DNA from: Lycium barbarum
Taxonomy: Eukaryota; Streptophyta; Magnoliopsida; Solanales; Solanaceae
Direction: 5' to 3'
NCBI RefSeq assembly: GCF_019175385.1
Contig: NC_083341.1
Location: 91,848,321-91,912,320, forward strand
Length of the DNA: 64,000 bases
The translations under genes and the position numbers were made by a program. The notes under the pieces are model-generated. The model was given only the letters and a program-made list of their open reading frames with translations, had not been told where the DNA came from and did no database searches. How positions within the stretch are numbered: position 1 is the first letter of the stretch; the number at the start of each line of letters is the position of its first letter. This document shows, one piece after another, positions 34,819 to 46,412 of the stretch.

Positions 34819-35920
34819 TTATATTCTACCCGGCCATATAAGCTCGGGGTTTCATAATAGCCACACATAGGCACATATACGTAAAAGCTCATAGGCATTC
34901 TTAGAATCATTACTATTATCATTGTAGTCATTATCGTTATCACTATTATCGTCGTTCATTACATCTACCCTTATAGGATTACTCGTCATATGAGGAATTT
35001 AGTACAATTGTAACATATCGAGAATCATGAGCTTAATAGCTTTTGGAGATAGCCTCATTTGGAGGACAACATAGGCTTATAGAGGATTAGATATTTGGCC
35101 AAAGAACCATGCCTTATGAAAGAAGGGTTAGCCTTAAATACCTTTCCGTTCAACTATTCTATCACTTGCACGTTCTCTTTCAATGCTCACGTTTCTACCT
35201 TCATTAGACTTATATACATTAGAAAATCGATAACTAGCATACACGACTAAAACTAGAGAAAATTGGACAGCATTCCTTTTATTTATACGACTTCGTCCAT
35301 ATCATATATCAACTCCCAAACTTCAATAATACATTCACAATATCATAACAATAGTCTTTATTCATCCACATTATCCATATTTCTCAATTCACTTCCAATC
35401 ATTCATATCCATGGTCATAACACACGATTACGTTCATTCATATACAATGCCTATCCCATGTTCTTAACATCATTTATAACATAACCATATCACAACACAT
35501 AAATAATCATGACTCAATTCAAGCTATTACTCACAATGATATTATTCCCACATTCATGACCCATTTTTCTATATCCTTCTACAATCCAAGTTTTTCAACT
35601 TTCAAATACCTTAAACAACATGGAAATACCATAAATCTTACCTTAAATGGTGTAGGGATTAACCTTGGGTGGATACACCTCACTTGAGAAAAACCCTAGT
35701 TTCACCTTCACTTGGATTCCTTACCTTGGATGAACTTTAATAGGTTTCTTACACTTGATTCACTTAGTTTGATGTTGTTGATCACTAATATCTCTTGAAT
35801 TCTTGTGGAAGAAGTGTAGAGAGATGTTTTAGAGAGAAGGGGTGTGAAAGGAAATGAAATGAAATAAGACTTGGATCCCTTATTAATAACACAAATCTGT
35901 CTCGACCAGTTTCTACGGAC

Positions 35921-36062
35921 CAACATACGGTCCGTATAAATTATACTGACTGTATGTCTGGCCGTAGATTTGGTCCAGAGAGGGGTGATAATCTGGGCTG
36001 ATTATACGGTGGGACATACGGCCCGCATGTTTTATACGGCCAGTATGTTTGGCCGTATAATG
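35921..36062. repeat. TACGG/CCGTA palindrome cluster, solo LTR
   Basis: Several copies of TACGGTCCGTATAA-, ATACGGCCCGCATG- and TATACGGCCAGTATG-like units stand in opposite orientations, at the same LTR position as in D1. More diverged than in D1. Confidence 0.7.
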
Positions 36063-36407
36063 CCCAATTTTCCGAAGTTCGTTTTCGTCGACTCGTTTGG
36101 TCTCCAATCCTTATGGAACCTTCTTAGCACTTGTCTATCACCTCATTAACAATCTAAGGGATGTTATAACTCTTCTCCAAAGCATTATTAAATCCACGTT
36201 AACCTGTTACTCGTAATTCCTTTTCGATACCTATCTATGCCTTGCCTTCTCTTGGCAAACTTTCTTCCCTTACCTCGAACGTCTTTGAAATCTCAATTAG
36301 GGTCATCAAATGTCATTCCTTAATTATTGAAATACCGTATACTCGTGCTCTTCTTTACTCTATTCGCGGTGCATCAACGGAAAAATTTTCCAAGGTGTAA
36401 CACAAAA

Positions 36408-36820
36408 CAATACTTCGGCTGGAGGCAGTTCTTCGATGGAGCGATCAATTACAAAAGATCAGGCATCGGCACAGTGATAATATCAAAAATAGGACAACAT
36501 TACCCGATGGTCGTAAAGCTTAACTTCAGATGTACCAACAACATGACAGAATATGAAGCATGTATTCTCGGCCTCAAGATAGCATTGGACATGAACATAC
36601 AAGAGTAATTGGTAATCGGGGACTCCGATTTGCTCATAAATCAAGTGAAAGGAATTTGGACAACCAAGAATGACAAGATACTCCCATATGTAAATCTAGT
36701 GCAAAAGTTGTGCGGGAGATTCAAGAGTATCGACTTCAGGCATATTCCAAGGGCTCAAAATGAGTTTTGCAGATACATTGACTGCGATAGTCTCCATGAT
36801 CCAGCACCCCGAGAGTACTC
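36408..36820 (+). pseudogene. Archaeal-type RNase H of the Ogre-like element
   Basis: Ogre pol resumes right after the solo LTR. FFDGAINY (first Asp), CTNNMTEYEACILGLKIAL (Glu) and VIGDSDLLINQVKG (Asp) form the RNase H core; FKSIDFRHIPRAQNEF follows. One stop lies at 36,606. The second RNase H is the Tat marker. Confidence 0.85.
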
Positions 36821-37271
36821 ACATTGATCCACTAGAGATCACACTGAGGGAAGAGCAGGCTCACTTCACCCACGTCGAGACCGAGCCAGATGGCCAACCA
36901 TGGTATGCCGACATTAAGGCATGCCTGGAGAAGGGAGAATACCCACCAGAAAGTTCAACAAATCAACAGAAGACCATCAAAAGGTTGGCCAATGGATTCA
37001 TCCTGAACAAGGAGGTGTTGTACAAAAGGACACCCGACCTAGGGTTACTCAGATGTGTGGACGCCAAAGAGGCCATAAAATTATTAAAAGAAGTGCATGC
37101 AGGGGCATGCAGACCCCACATGAAAGGATTCATCCTTGCTAAGAAAATCTTGAACACAGGATATTACTGGATGACTATGGAACATGACTCATGCAAATTC
37201 ATACAAAAGTGCCATCAGTGCCAGATACACGGAAACCTGATCAAGGTACCTCCCACAGAGTTGCATACAAT
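36820..37271 (+). pseudogene. Integrase N-terminal zinc finger, Ogre (truncated)
   Basis: YADIKACLEKGEYPPE and LANGFILNKEVLYKRTPDLG precede the HHCC finger (VHAGACRPHMKGFILAKKIL, CHQCQIHGNL), all four ligands present. The frame ends at LHTIV, where a foreign LTR begins at 37,272. The catalytic core and the C-terminus are absent from the window; Ogre sequence resumes only in the 3' UTR at 44,695. Confidence 0.85.
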
Positions 37272-38104
37272 TGTCACGACCCATTTTTGACCAAGTCGTG
37301 CGGGCACTTATCTTTCCCACCTCGATAAGCGAACCCTCAGCCCAACAAAAATAAAGGAATAAATAAGTAAATCAATTAAGCGGAAGAGAATAATCACGTA
37401 AGTCTTACGATAATAATATAGAAGAAAATACGAAATTAAGACCCAGGGCCTGGTCTAATTCATACAAGAGCATCTAAATGAAAATATACAAGTCTGGAAT
37501 TCAGTAATACATCAAATCGGTCTATGTCTCAGAATGGAAAAGTAAGCCATAATAAGAGGAGTCCCCAAGGCAGCAAACGTCTCGTACTCACCCTATAGAC
37601 TCGAAGCAATCTTGATAGCGACTATCAGCCAAGGGAGACGGAAGAAGACCCAACTGGAACTGTGCACTCATTAAAGAATGCAGTAAGTGTAGGTCAGTAA
37701 AAAACCATAGTACTGGTAGGTATCATAGGGTAAACTAAGTATAGCTAACATAATTCAGATAATAAAGCAAGATAAGCAGACAAACCGACAAGTATAAGTC
37801 AAACATATTCAGAACCAAGTACACGTCATCGCCTGAGAGGAGCATCTAAACCCAAATGTGCCAAGTCTCATTATGTCCAATTTGAAACCAATCATCACAA
37901 GTAAAGCACCAAATCATCACAACATAAGCCATGATGCCATGCAATGCAATAATGTATGAATGCAAATGCAATGCCATGCAATGTAGTGTACACATGTACT
38001 CCGGACGGAATACCTCCACGTCTCGGTAGCACAACCCAAAGTGACTCACAAAGTCTAAGTGCTACTCATCCGGATCTTTGCCCAACAGACAAACGAGACT
38101 CCGG
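37272..38104 (-). mobile_element. Partial reverse-oriented LTR of a divergent family
   Basis: It starts TGTCACGACCCATTTTTGACC, the reverse end shared by the LTRs here, and is cut after ~830 bp by the next element. Its body differs from the other LTRs. A degenerate CAGTA..TACTG hairpin occurs at 37,695-37,715. A degenerate repeat of AATGCAATGCCATGCAATG type lies at about 37,930-37,985. Confidence 0.7.
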
Positions 38105-38636
38105 TGTTACAGCTCGTAGTTTTGTACGTTGAGATTCGCTAGGTGTTAGTTGTTCAATTGTGGACACAAGAGTTATTGTCTAGGATATATGAGACTATGT
38201 GTGCTTATATTGTGGTTATTATGGTTTAAGAGCATGCAATAGGTCATGGAAGGATGGGAGAACAAGTGAATCAAGACGGTCAAGTTTTTGGACCTTTGGA
38301 GAAAAGTTGGGCAAACTTTCGCATGATAATTCTGGTCTAACTTTGGGAAAGAATATCTTTTAGCATATGAATAGTTGTGAGGTAAAGTAAAACCCTAAAA
38401 TGAAGTTCAAGAAGTCTAGTTTCCAATGCAACAAACCGCGCATCAATCCGACATCGGAATCAAACATTATGAGCATTTTAAGACAGAATGCCAGAGAAGA
38501 GATTAACTCTGCGAACGTGCCTGGAGGTGGCGCGAATGCGTAGAGGAGCCAGGGGCTAACTCAGTACGAATGCGCCCCAAAATGGTGCGAATGCGCTGAG
38601 CAAATCCTACGTCGGTGCAAACCGACTCTAGAATGT

Positions 38637-38643
38637 TATATAA
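38637..38643 (+). promoter_or_regulatory. TATA box, N1 5' LTR
   Basis: TATATAA followed by GGGGGCTTACCCCC, about 530 bp into the LTR. It is conserved in the 3' LTR at about 44,658 as TATATAG. Confidence 0.65.
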
Positions 38644-39956
38644 GGGGGCTTACCCCCTCATTTTTTATCCAAACACCCCTCCAAACTTCCCAAACTCTTT
38701 GGAACTTTCCTCCAACTCCTGTTTATAAAATTTTAGCACGAATTAAGTGGAATCTCTGGATTTAGGTTTAGACAGCGTATAGTTGCGATTATAATATCGT
38801 ATTGTGGCGAATCTAGGCTTGGATTCATGGTGAAAAGTGAATATATTGTGGTTCCGTCGGAAGAAAGGTATGAATCTTCTCTTATTAATATTGATTTAGG
38901 TTTATTTACAGAGGTAGAGTTATTAAGTGATCGTATAACAAATTTGTTGGTTCAGAAATTGGATAAACATCGTGTGGGATGTTTTATGGAATATTTTGGT
39001 ATTGATGATGATGTTATTGGTGTTGGTGTTGTTTTTGTTGTGTTGGTTTTTGGTATTGTGATTTCGGGCTAGGGATATAAATAGGGAAGATGTTGTCCAA
39101 ATCTTGGCAGATTCTAAAGAAGTTTAATTTGAAGACATAAGATAAGCTTATGACGATAGGCCTAACCATAGAATGAATGATCTTATATGTAGATTGCGAG
39201 ATCGGAAATACGTGGGAAAGTCATGAAATGAACTTCCAGGTATGTTAAGGCTAGCCCCTTTCTTTTCAAAGGCATGATTCCTTTCTTATGAACCTATACA
39301 TGTTTTCCATAATGTTCTTATTCCCAAAAGCTAGAGATTCATGATTCTTAGAGTTCTTATGATGCTAAAGATGAGTATGTTTTATGATAATAATGATGAT
39401 GATGATGATCCTATATCTAGAAGTTTCAAAGTTTATGGTTTTAATGCTATCATGAGATTATTGAGTATATTTCATGATGTCCTTGATTTTACTTATTGTT
39501 GTTGATCTCACCTCATGATAATTGTTCCTTCGGGGTGAGATATAGCGATGATGATTGCTCCATAATATAAATTGGAGGTTACCGACCTTACGTTACTCCG
39601 ATATAGTGTATCTTTTGATTGGGCTCTCATGCATGCTTATGTTTATATATGATTACACCGTGCCTATTGGCCGGGCAGACACCACTTCGGTGGGTGGCTT
39701 ATGGATATGATAATAACACCATGCCTATATGGATGGGCAGTCACTATTAGTAGGCGGCGTGATATTGTTACCCCGGATGCAGGAGGCCCGGACGCGGACT
39801 AATGATGATATTATGTTATGTATGTATGAAAAATTCTTTTCTTAAAAGTCTAAACATGCATGGTATCCGCCTTATGAGGCAATCAGATGTACAGATTATC
39901 TTTATCCCCTGTTATGCTCTATATCTCTTATTATGTTATTTTCATTCCTTACATAC

Positions 39957-40157
39957 TTAGTACACTACTCGTACTAACGTCCTTTCTTGTGGACGCTGTG
40001 TCATGCCCGCAGGTTCAGGTAGCCTGCCTAACGATCCAGCTCGAGAGGTCTTCCACTCAGCCGCAGTCAGTGCGCTCCAGTTGATCCGGTGCTGCGGTCC
40101 TCTTTGGTATGTTATTTTGATGTATGCGTATATGGGTATGACAGGGCCTTGTCCTGT
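39957..40157 (+). other. Three-hairpin leader module, N1 LTR
   Basis: H1 TTAGTAC-N7-GTACTAA at 39,957-39,977, a perfect 7-bp stem with T-A where the Del LTRs have C-G. H2 CGTCC-N8-GGACG at 39,978-39,995, perfect. H3 ACAGG-N7-CCTGT at 40,141-40,157, perfect, with A-T where D1 has G-C. Confidence 0.6.
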
Positions 40158-40496
40158 TCTTTCTATGGTCCGTATTCCATAGAGGTCTGTAGCCAGTTGT
40201 ATGATAGTTGGGATATTATGTAGCCTTGTCGACTCCTATTTTTGTTATACAGTATATGTAGTGTCCTAGTCGTCTTACACTGCTATTCTTAGCACTTATG
40301 TTTATATTTATGTGTTGGCTGTGAGTTCGTGATGCATAATTTATTGTGTTAATTGCCCAGCAGATAGCCTAACTCAGTTATAAGTTATTTATGGGCCACC
40401 AACTTATTCAAGGAGGTGTAAGTACGAGTCTAGAAGTGCTCGGTCGATAGTGGTCGGGCGCTCGTCGCGGCTCATCGGCTTGGGTCGTGACAAAAG

Positions 40497-40508
40497 TGGT
40501 ATTAGAGC
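40497..40508 (+). other. Primer binding site of N1
   Basis: TGGTATTAGAGC, one mismatch from the initiator-Met PBS seen at 56,931 and 20,642. It lies four bases after the LTR. Confidence 0.85.
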
Positions 40509-40703
40509 AGTTCTGTCCTAGGGTTATCTACAGACCATGTCCAGTAGAGTTTTGTTTATAGGTGTGAAGCGCGCCACACTTATAAATAAGTGGCTGCGGG
40601 GAATTTAGGAACCATTGACCTTTCTTTCTATCATATATCGTGCGATAGAGCCAGAGTCTAGGAAGATTGTTTCTGACCCACTTTTTCTATAGGTAAGCGC
40701 AGA

Positions 40704-41276
40704 TTGATAAAGATGAAGAGGCAGGCTTCTGATAGTGGGGGTGCAAGGAAGGCCCCTAAGGTGTACTTCGGACCACAGCTACCGGGACAGATTAGGAGGA
40801 GTCTTAGTTACTCCATTGAGACAGATCCTTCTGAGGATATTGAGACAATTCCCCCGGAGCCTGTGACTTCTATGGAGGAAGATCCATCAGAGGATAGTTA
40901 TGAGATAGACCTATCTGAGGGTTCGTATGAGACACCAGTGGAGCAGGAGACTCTTGAGGCTGCACCAGATTTGGCCCCTCCAGTTTCTCCTATGATTGAG
41001 CACTACGTCCGAGCAGCCACGAGTGTAAGTGTTACAGAGTATTCTAGGCCTCTATCTTGGCCTTCAGTTAATAAGGAGCTGCCAGAGTATTCATATCCTT
41101 CGGACTATGACGGGGAAGATGAGGATGGTCAGACTAGTAGATGGTGGGATGATGATGAAAGAGATACTTCAGTTTACAGTCCCCCAGACCAGGATCAGGA
41201 CAGGCCGACTACAGGTATATGGGTCTTTTATCGAAATTCCCTATGTTATGTTCGCTTATTACATGCTATTATTTAA
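40704..41276 (+). CDS. Acidic ORF of N1, function unknown
   Basis: An uninterrupted 190-codon frame about 200 bp after the PBS, where gag sits in the Del elements. The start is basic (MIKMKRQASDSGGARKAPK); a second Met lies at 40,713. The middle is Asp/Glu/Ser/Pro-rich and repeats TDPSEDIE / EDPSEDSYE / IDLSEGSYE. The end is Tyr-rich and acidic (YDGEDEDGQTSRWWDDDE). No gag domain, knuckle or catalytic motif is seen. A splice-donor-like CAG-GTATAT occurs at about 41,214, so the last ~20 residues may be intronic. I do not recognise the protein. Confidence 0.5.
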   Translation: MIKMKRQASDSGGARKAPKVYFGPQLPGQIRRSLSYSIETDPSEDIETIPPEPVTSMEEDPSEDSYEIDLSEGSYETPVEQETLEAAPDLAPPVSPMIEHYVRAATSVSVTEYSRPLSWPSVNKELPEYSYPSDYDGEDEDGQTSRWWDDDERDTSVYSPPDQDQDRPTTGIWVFYRNSLCYVRLLHAII

Positions 41277-44112
41277 TAGTTGATGAGTGAGAAGATTATG
41301 AAATCATGAAAAAAAAAAGTGTAAGTGAGGGAAATATATTGCTAGTAATGGCTAAATAAAGTTTTGAGAAAAGGTTTAAGACGACGGTAGAGGCGAAGAA
41401 TCACTCGAATGAACCTCTCAAGTAAGTGCGAGGAAAGGATAACGTATGGCAATGTGAAATAAAAGACGTATGCGAAGGTTCCGGAAACAGGCCTTGACAA
41501 ACAAAATTGCAATATAATAACGATGGGCGTGGATATAACCTGGGAAGGAATAATTAGACTTTATGAAAGGTGCTAAAGGATTTCTGATTCTTAAGGTATA
41601 TTCGAGGGAATAAATGTGAAGTCATATTGATACGTTCATTTAAAAAAATGGAAAATCTTCCCCCCCCCCCCCCCCCAAAAGACGACCTTAGAAATAGAAA
41701 GGATTTATATTTCTAACAAAATATTCTACGAAATTCCCGGGCCAGTGCTATAAAATGGCAAGTGAGAAAGAGCACGTTATGAGCGAGAGAAGTTAAGAAA
41801 GACGCTAAAAGAGAATGTAAGAAAAGTGGAATGATGAATTGGTTAAGGGAAGTTGTATAACCATTAAGGACAAGAAAGAGGTGAATAGGCTAACAAGCCT
41901 GGTCAAAAGGAAAAACATCGATAACAGGAGACAAGCAGCTTGACAAGGAGTACGGAACTTTGACCATAAAGGAAATAGGATGATTATGCGAAGGATATAC
42001 ATAAATAGAAACCAGTTATGGCATCGAAAGGGGAGATACGAAAAGGATGAAAAGAGTATGAGCGATTATGAGTAGGAGAAGGATCGACAAGATATCAGAA
42101 AAATTATGACACCTGACTATGATATAACTACCTAGTAAAGAAAGGCTACAAAACAGTGTGAGCTGGATGAATAGAAGGGCAGGTCATGAAAGGTAGATGC
42201 GATAATTTTAAAGGACGTAACAAAAGGATGATGCACCTAACAGGAACGAAGCTAGCAGCAATGAGATCTCATGAAACAAATAAAATAATGATTCTGCTAG
42301 ATATCTATGATTGAAAACTGCAGACAAAGGAAAGAGTAAGATTTTTTCATTTACGGCACGGTAAGAAGCTTGATCTACATTTTGTTAAATTTCCAAATTT
42401 ATTCTTAATTCATCATCCGGACTGAGGATTAACAAGTTCGAGGATAAACTGAGAGAAGAAGATCATTGAAGAAGGGATTCAGGATATACTTGGAGTCAAT
42501 ACAAGAATTACCAATAGCCAGACCGAGCATAAGAAGCCTTGAAGAGGAAAATCGATTAAAGTGTACGGGTAAAAGGGAATGTCGGTGTTATACTGGCTCG
42601 AAGATAAATACCGCAAGAATCAACCCAGTTGCTACAGGAAAACAAGGGATACTATAGTACCAGTTTCTGAGGTTATCCTTACAGGGAAAAGAATCAGTCA
42701 AACTCCAAGAAAATGAAGGTATGGAAGTTCGGTAACACATAAAACGGATACATAAAAGCCAAGGGAGTAAGAACTTCTAACATACAAAAGTGGATAATGG
42801 TATGTGGTAGGTACTAGGTAAATGAGCATATAAGGGTGTAAACGACATAGGGCAAAGAGACAACGAGAATGATAAAGTATGAAGAACTAGTAGACAGACT
42901 GGTGATAAGAAAAAGGGGATAGCCGTGAGTACGAGCATAGATCTAAGTCACAAGATAAGGATAATACACCCATTAGTGGTAAAACAACAGTAATCAAGGG
43001 ATGCCAAAGGAATTGTGAAGTTATGGATATAGAGTCTACATGTGCGTAGCACGAGAAAGGACTATACATGCTAAGAAGAAACCATGTTATTGCTCATATA
43101 AAGAAACCAAGGAATTCAAAGAAAACTGAACGTGAGGAATTGAGGCACTTCAGAGTAAGGGATTATCAAATGCTACTGCAGTAAGATTGGACATGCCACA
43201 GATTCAGCGTAAGAGAACCCAAAAGGGCTAAGGAAAATATTAACTAGTTGAGCGGAATCAATCACCACCAGCACAACCGAGTGGTATGCAGACACGAGAT
43301 GGAGTAACGTTTCAACAGAAGAGTTCCAGATACAACTGTTAACCAATTGAGATTTAGAAGGTAGAGCTCATAGGGGTAAAAAGGAAGGAAGAGCTAAATA
43401 TAAAGTGGATCTATATTCATATAAATAATGGGGTTAGTGGATAAGTTCTCTAAATCGCTGGCGAAATACGGAGAAAGATGGAATGGACCATAGATATAAA
43501 GGTCTAAACTACTCATCGATACGACGTCAAAGTAAAGAATTATGGACGTTACAAGTCTAGCTGGAAGGTCAGGGATTTGGCCTGCGTGAACACGCCACCA
43601 CTAGGCGCTAACGTGCAGAAGGGTGACAGCCAACACAGCGTAAATGCCCAGGGTTAATTCCTAGGTTGGTAAAACCGACCTTGGCAAAGATAAAATGACC
43701 CTTTGGATCATTTTTCTGGTCATCTCTCAAATCTATACCATCCTATAAAATACATGCATCTTCCTACAAAGTTCATATGCTAATTTGGTCGTAAAATGTT
43801 GAAGTTAGCCATCAACGAGGCTCGGGAAGCGTATAGGACGCTGTAGTTATTGTTCTAAACATCAAATCTTTGCAGGACGAAGGAATCTATTGAAGATAAA
43901 TAATATTTTCAGCCCTTCCAATCTTGAATAAGGTAATAATACCTTTTACTATTTATATTATGAATCTGATGGTGGAGATTTAGTTGATAAGCTTCATAAA
44001 GTCTATTGATTGGGTTGTTGTGACAGGAGGGTAGTGGTACAATTACAAGGGAAATTCTGGAAAAAATTTCATATAATTCTTAAGAGCTTAACATTCGAGG
44101 ACGAATGTTTCT
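41277..44112 (+). other. Non-coding internal region of N1
   Basis: Strongly purine-biased on the + strand, with stops in all frames and only trivial ORFs. It contains a C17 run at 41,660-41,676. A block at about 43,560-43,690 (GCGTGAACACGCCACC, AACGTGCAG) loosely echoes the GCGAA-motif region of the N1 LTR. No known domain found. Confidence 0.65.
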
Positions 44113-44124
44113 AAGGGGGAGGAA
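44113..44124 (+). other. Polypurine tract of N1
   Basis: AAGGGGGAGGAA directly precedes TGTTACACCTCG, the start of the 3' LTR. An AACATTCGAGGACGAATG block just upstream is shared with the Del element at about 61,994-62,011. Confidence 0.88.
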
Positions 44125-44694
44125 TGTTACACCTCGTAGTTCTGTACGTTGAGATTCGTTAGGTGTTAGTTGTTCAATGGTGGACACAGGAGTTATTGTC
44201 GAGGATATATGAGACTATATGTGCTTATCTTATGGTTATGATGATTTAAGCTCATGCAATAGGTCATGGAAGGATGGGAGAACAAGTGAATCAAGGAGGT
44301 CATGTTTTTGTAACTTTGGAGAAAATTTGGGCAAAATTTCGTATGATAATTCTGGTCTAACTTTGGGAAAGAATATATTTTAGCATATGAAGAGTTGTGA
44401 GGTAAGTAAAAGCCTAAAATGAAATTCAAGAAGTATAGTTTCCAATGCAACAAACCGCGCATCAATCTGACATCGAAATCAAACGTTATGAGCATTTTAA
44501 TACAGACTGCCAGAGCAGATATTAACTCTACACGAATGGACTTGGAGGTGGCGCGAACGTGCAGATGAGCCAGGGGTTAGCTCAGCGCGAACCCGCCCCA
44601 AGGTGGCATGAACGCACTGAGCAAATCCTAAGTCGGTGCAAACCCACTCTAGAATGTTATATAGAGGGCTTACCCCCTCATTTTTTATCCAAAC
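44125..44694 (+). repeat. 3' LTR of N1, truncated
   Basis: It matches the first ~570 bp of 38,105-40,492, stopping just after the TATA region at CCAAAC. Ogre 3' UTR sequence follows. The breakpoint shows no obvious repeat. Confidence 0.88.
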
Positions 44695-45251
44695 GTGGAA
44701 CTTTTTCTTGCGCAGCCAGTCAACATAGGGTGCCCATGAGAGTCAAGCTCTTCGGCCAGGATTTGGAATCCATCTGATCTCAAACTCAGCCACACTTTAT
44801 CTTGTTTTATTTTTTCTTTACTAAAAACCGCAACTGGTCAGATATACACCAGGAAATCTGAAGGTATTCCTACATAAGGGACATATTCTTCTCCATCAAG
44901 TCGAACTATATGTGACCTAATTCCCAGGACCATGGATACGTAGGCGGGCTCAAGACCAGAGAGTCGGTCACACTCTAACAGCTGTCCTGAGAAACCCTGT
45001 TCATTACACCAAAGAATCTCAGGACTTTTCTGCCGAATCACTCAAAGTCCTTAGTTGAGTCGAACTACAAGTGGCCTGAATTCTAGTATAGCTCAAGATA
45101 GTTAGGAAATCTAGAAGCCGGGTTCTGGCCACGTATGTGAAAATTGCATGAAATTGAAGGGTAAGACAAGTTAGGTCAGTCAAAAATTAGGGTTAGCCAA
45201 ATTTCGTTGCTCAGGAATGGTCCCGCCATCCCTGAACACCGAAGGGGCAGT
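44695..45251 (+). other. Ogre 3' UTR and PPT
   Basis: Non-coding. It contains a GGATACGTAGGCGGGC block (about 44,935) and repeated TCGAACTA-rich segments, common in 3' UTRs of related plant elements. It ends GAAGGGGCAGT (PPT, 45,241-45,251) directly before the LTR start TGTTGACACC. Confidence 0.75.
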
Positions 45252-46325
45252 TGTTGACACCTAATCTTTTACCTTCCATAATTTATTTTAATTAATCTAG
45301 ATCCTTGGATGATAAATAAAGTGAGCCATGCCTTTAAAGGGATTAAATAATTTTATAAAATTATTCAAGTCAATATTCTACCCCTCTAAATTTGATAAAG
45401 AGATTTTTATGACATCATGCATTATTTAGAAATTAAGTGGTGCATTTTATGACTTTTGTGAAATATTGTTGAAATTAATCAGGAGCAAAACAATTTCGAA
45501 CAATTGTTTACTTAATTGTTAAAATCGTCGAAAATCAAGTTAAATGATAAGTTGTTCTCTTAAGTCCAATGAACTTGAGTAATTGAAAGAATTGACCATT
45601 TTACCCTTCAATATTTAATTTTGTGTGTTTGCATGATTGTATGAAATTAATTAATTGTTTAAGTGTTTAAATTAGGTTAATTAGTAAATTAAAGGGTCTT
45701 TATTGTAAATTAGTTTAATTATTTACATTATGGACACAATTGAATTGACCAATTCATGGTTTAAGACAATTGAGGTCAATTTTGCAAAATCAGCCTTTAA
45801 AGGGCCTTAATTGAAATGACCAAATCCGTTGGCAAATCAGTTAAGGTCATTAGTGCAAATTCAGTCTTAATTGGTCAATTAGGATAAAGGGGCCATAATT
45901 AACATAATTAATTATATTAAGATTCACTAAGTGCATAATTACAATTAGTAAGCAAAAGGCTATAGTTGCAACACCCCATTTAGATTTGCAACAATTGAGG
46001 TTATATTTGCAAACTAAGGCTGTCTACATGATTAGTCGTGCTTTAAAATTAATATGAAATGCTAATCATGTCCTAATATTTATAATGTGATCAATTATCA
46101 GTGTTTAACATTTCTCTTATTTATTTAGTCTACCCATTTACCCCTAAGCACGTATATACGTCTAATATACATGTATAAGGGAACCTCCTTTTCTTCTTAA
46201 AATTAAAGGCCAAGCCCAGTCCACTAAAGGACCAGACCTGGCCCAATATAACATTAAGAAGGGGGGAAAACCCCTATACTCCTCATTTCCGTTTTTACTT
46301 CGTACCAAACACCCCTTATTCTTTA

Positions 46326-46380
46326 TCTCTCTCTCTCTCTCTCTCCTTCCTCTTTCTCGCAAAAAACCCAGTAGTCACTG

Positions 46381-46411
<31 letters not shown>

Positions 46412-46412
46412 A
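46326..46412. repeat. CT microsatellites upstream of the Ogre promoter
   Basis: Two (CT)n runs, at about 46,326-46,345 and 46,380-46,412. They lie 380-460 bp upstream of the TATA box at 46,791, a position seen in plant promoters. Confidence 0.85.

Larger units (their letters stand above)
33786..36402 (-). mobile_element. Solo LTR in Ogre pol
   Basis: A 2.6 kb LTR of Del type with no internal region. Five-base direct repeats CAAAA flank it (33,781-33,785 and 36,403-36,407). It runs from TATCACGACC (TG changed to TA) to GGTGTAACA. It is reverse-oriented and closest to the solo LTR at 50,796. It separates the two RNase H domains of Ogre. A solo LTR with target duplication marks recombination between the two LTRs of a full element. 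Confidence 0.92.
38105..40492 (+). repeat. 5' LTR of N1
   Basis: 2,388 bp, TG..CA. The first ~570 bp match 44,125-44,694. In place of TACGG palindromes it carries repeated GCGAATGCG-type motifs at about 38,515-38,605, just upstream of the TATA box. Small open frames inside (38,827-39,072; 39,887-40,084) are not supported as genes. Confidence 0.9.
38105..44694 (+). mobile_element. Non-autonomous LTR element (LARD-like, element N1)
   Basis: 5' LTR 38,105-40,492 (TGTTACAGC..GTCGTGACA), PBS, a 3.6 kb internal region, PPT and a 3' LTR beginning at 44,125 but broken at 44,694. No protease, RT or integrase motif is found in any frame. The only sizeable ORF is the acidic one at 40,704. Termini, PBS and PPT are of Del/Tekay type, so trans-mobilisation by such elements is a reasonable inference. 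Confidence 0.82.

Noticed and set aside
34430..34870. Open frames with long Tyr-Ile repeats (also at 34,683-34,943 and 49,900-50,121)
   Set aside because: Translated TA microsatellites inside LTRs.
38827..39072. 81-codon open frame in the N1 LTR
   Set aside because: Low-complexity Asp/Gly/Val run from GATGAT and TTGTTG repeats; no domain; in the LTR leader.
41660..41676. C17 homopolymer as a functional tract
   Set aside because: No context suggests a polypurine tract or promoter role; such runs are also prone to sequencing error.
41277..44112. Hidden RT or integrase in N1
   Set aside because: I scanned the frames for D-D boxes, CVDYR-like, HHCC and chromodomain motifs and found none.
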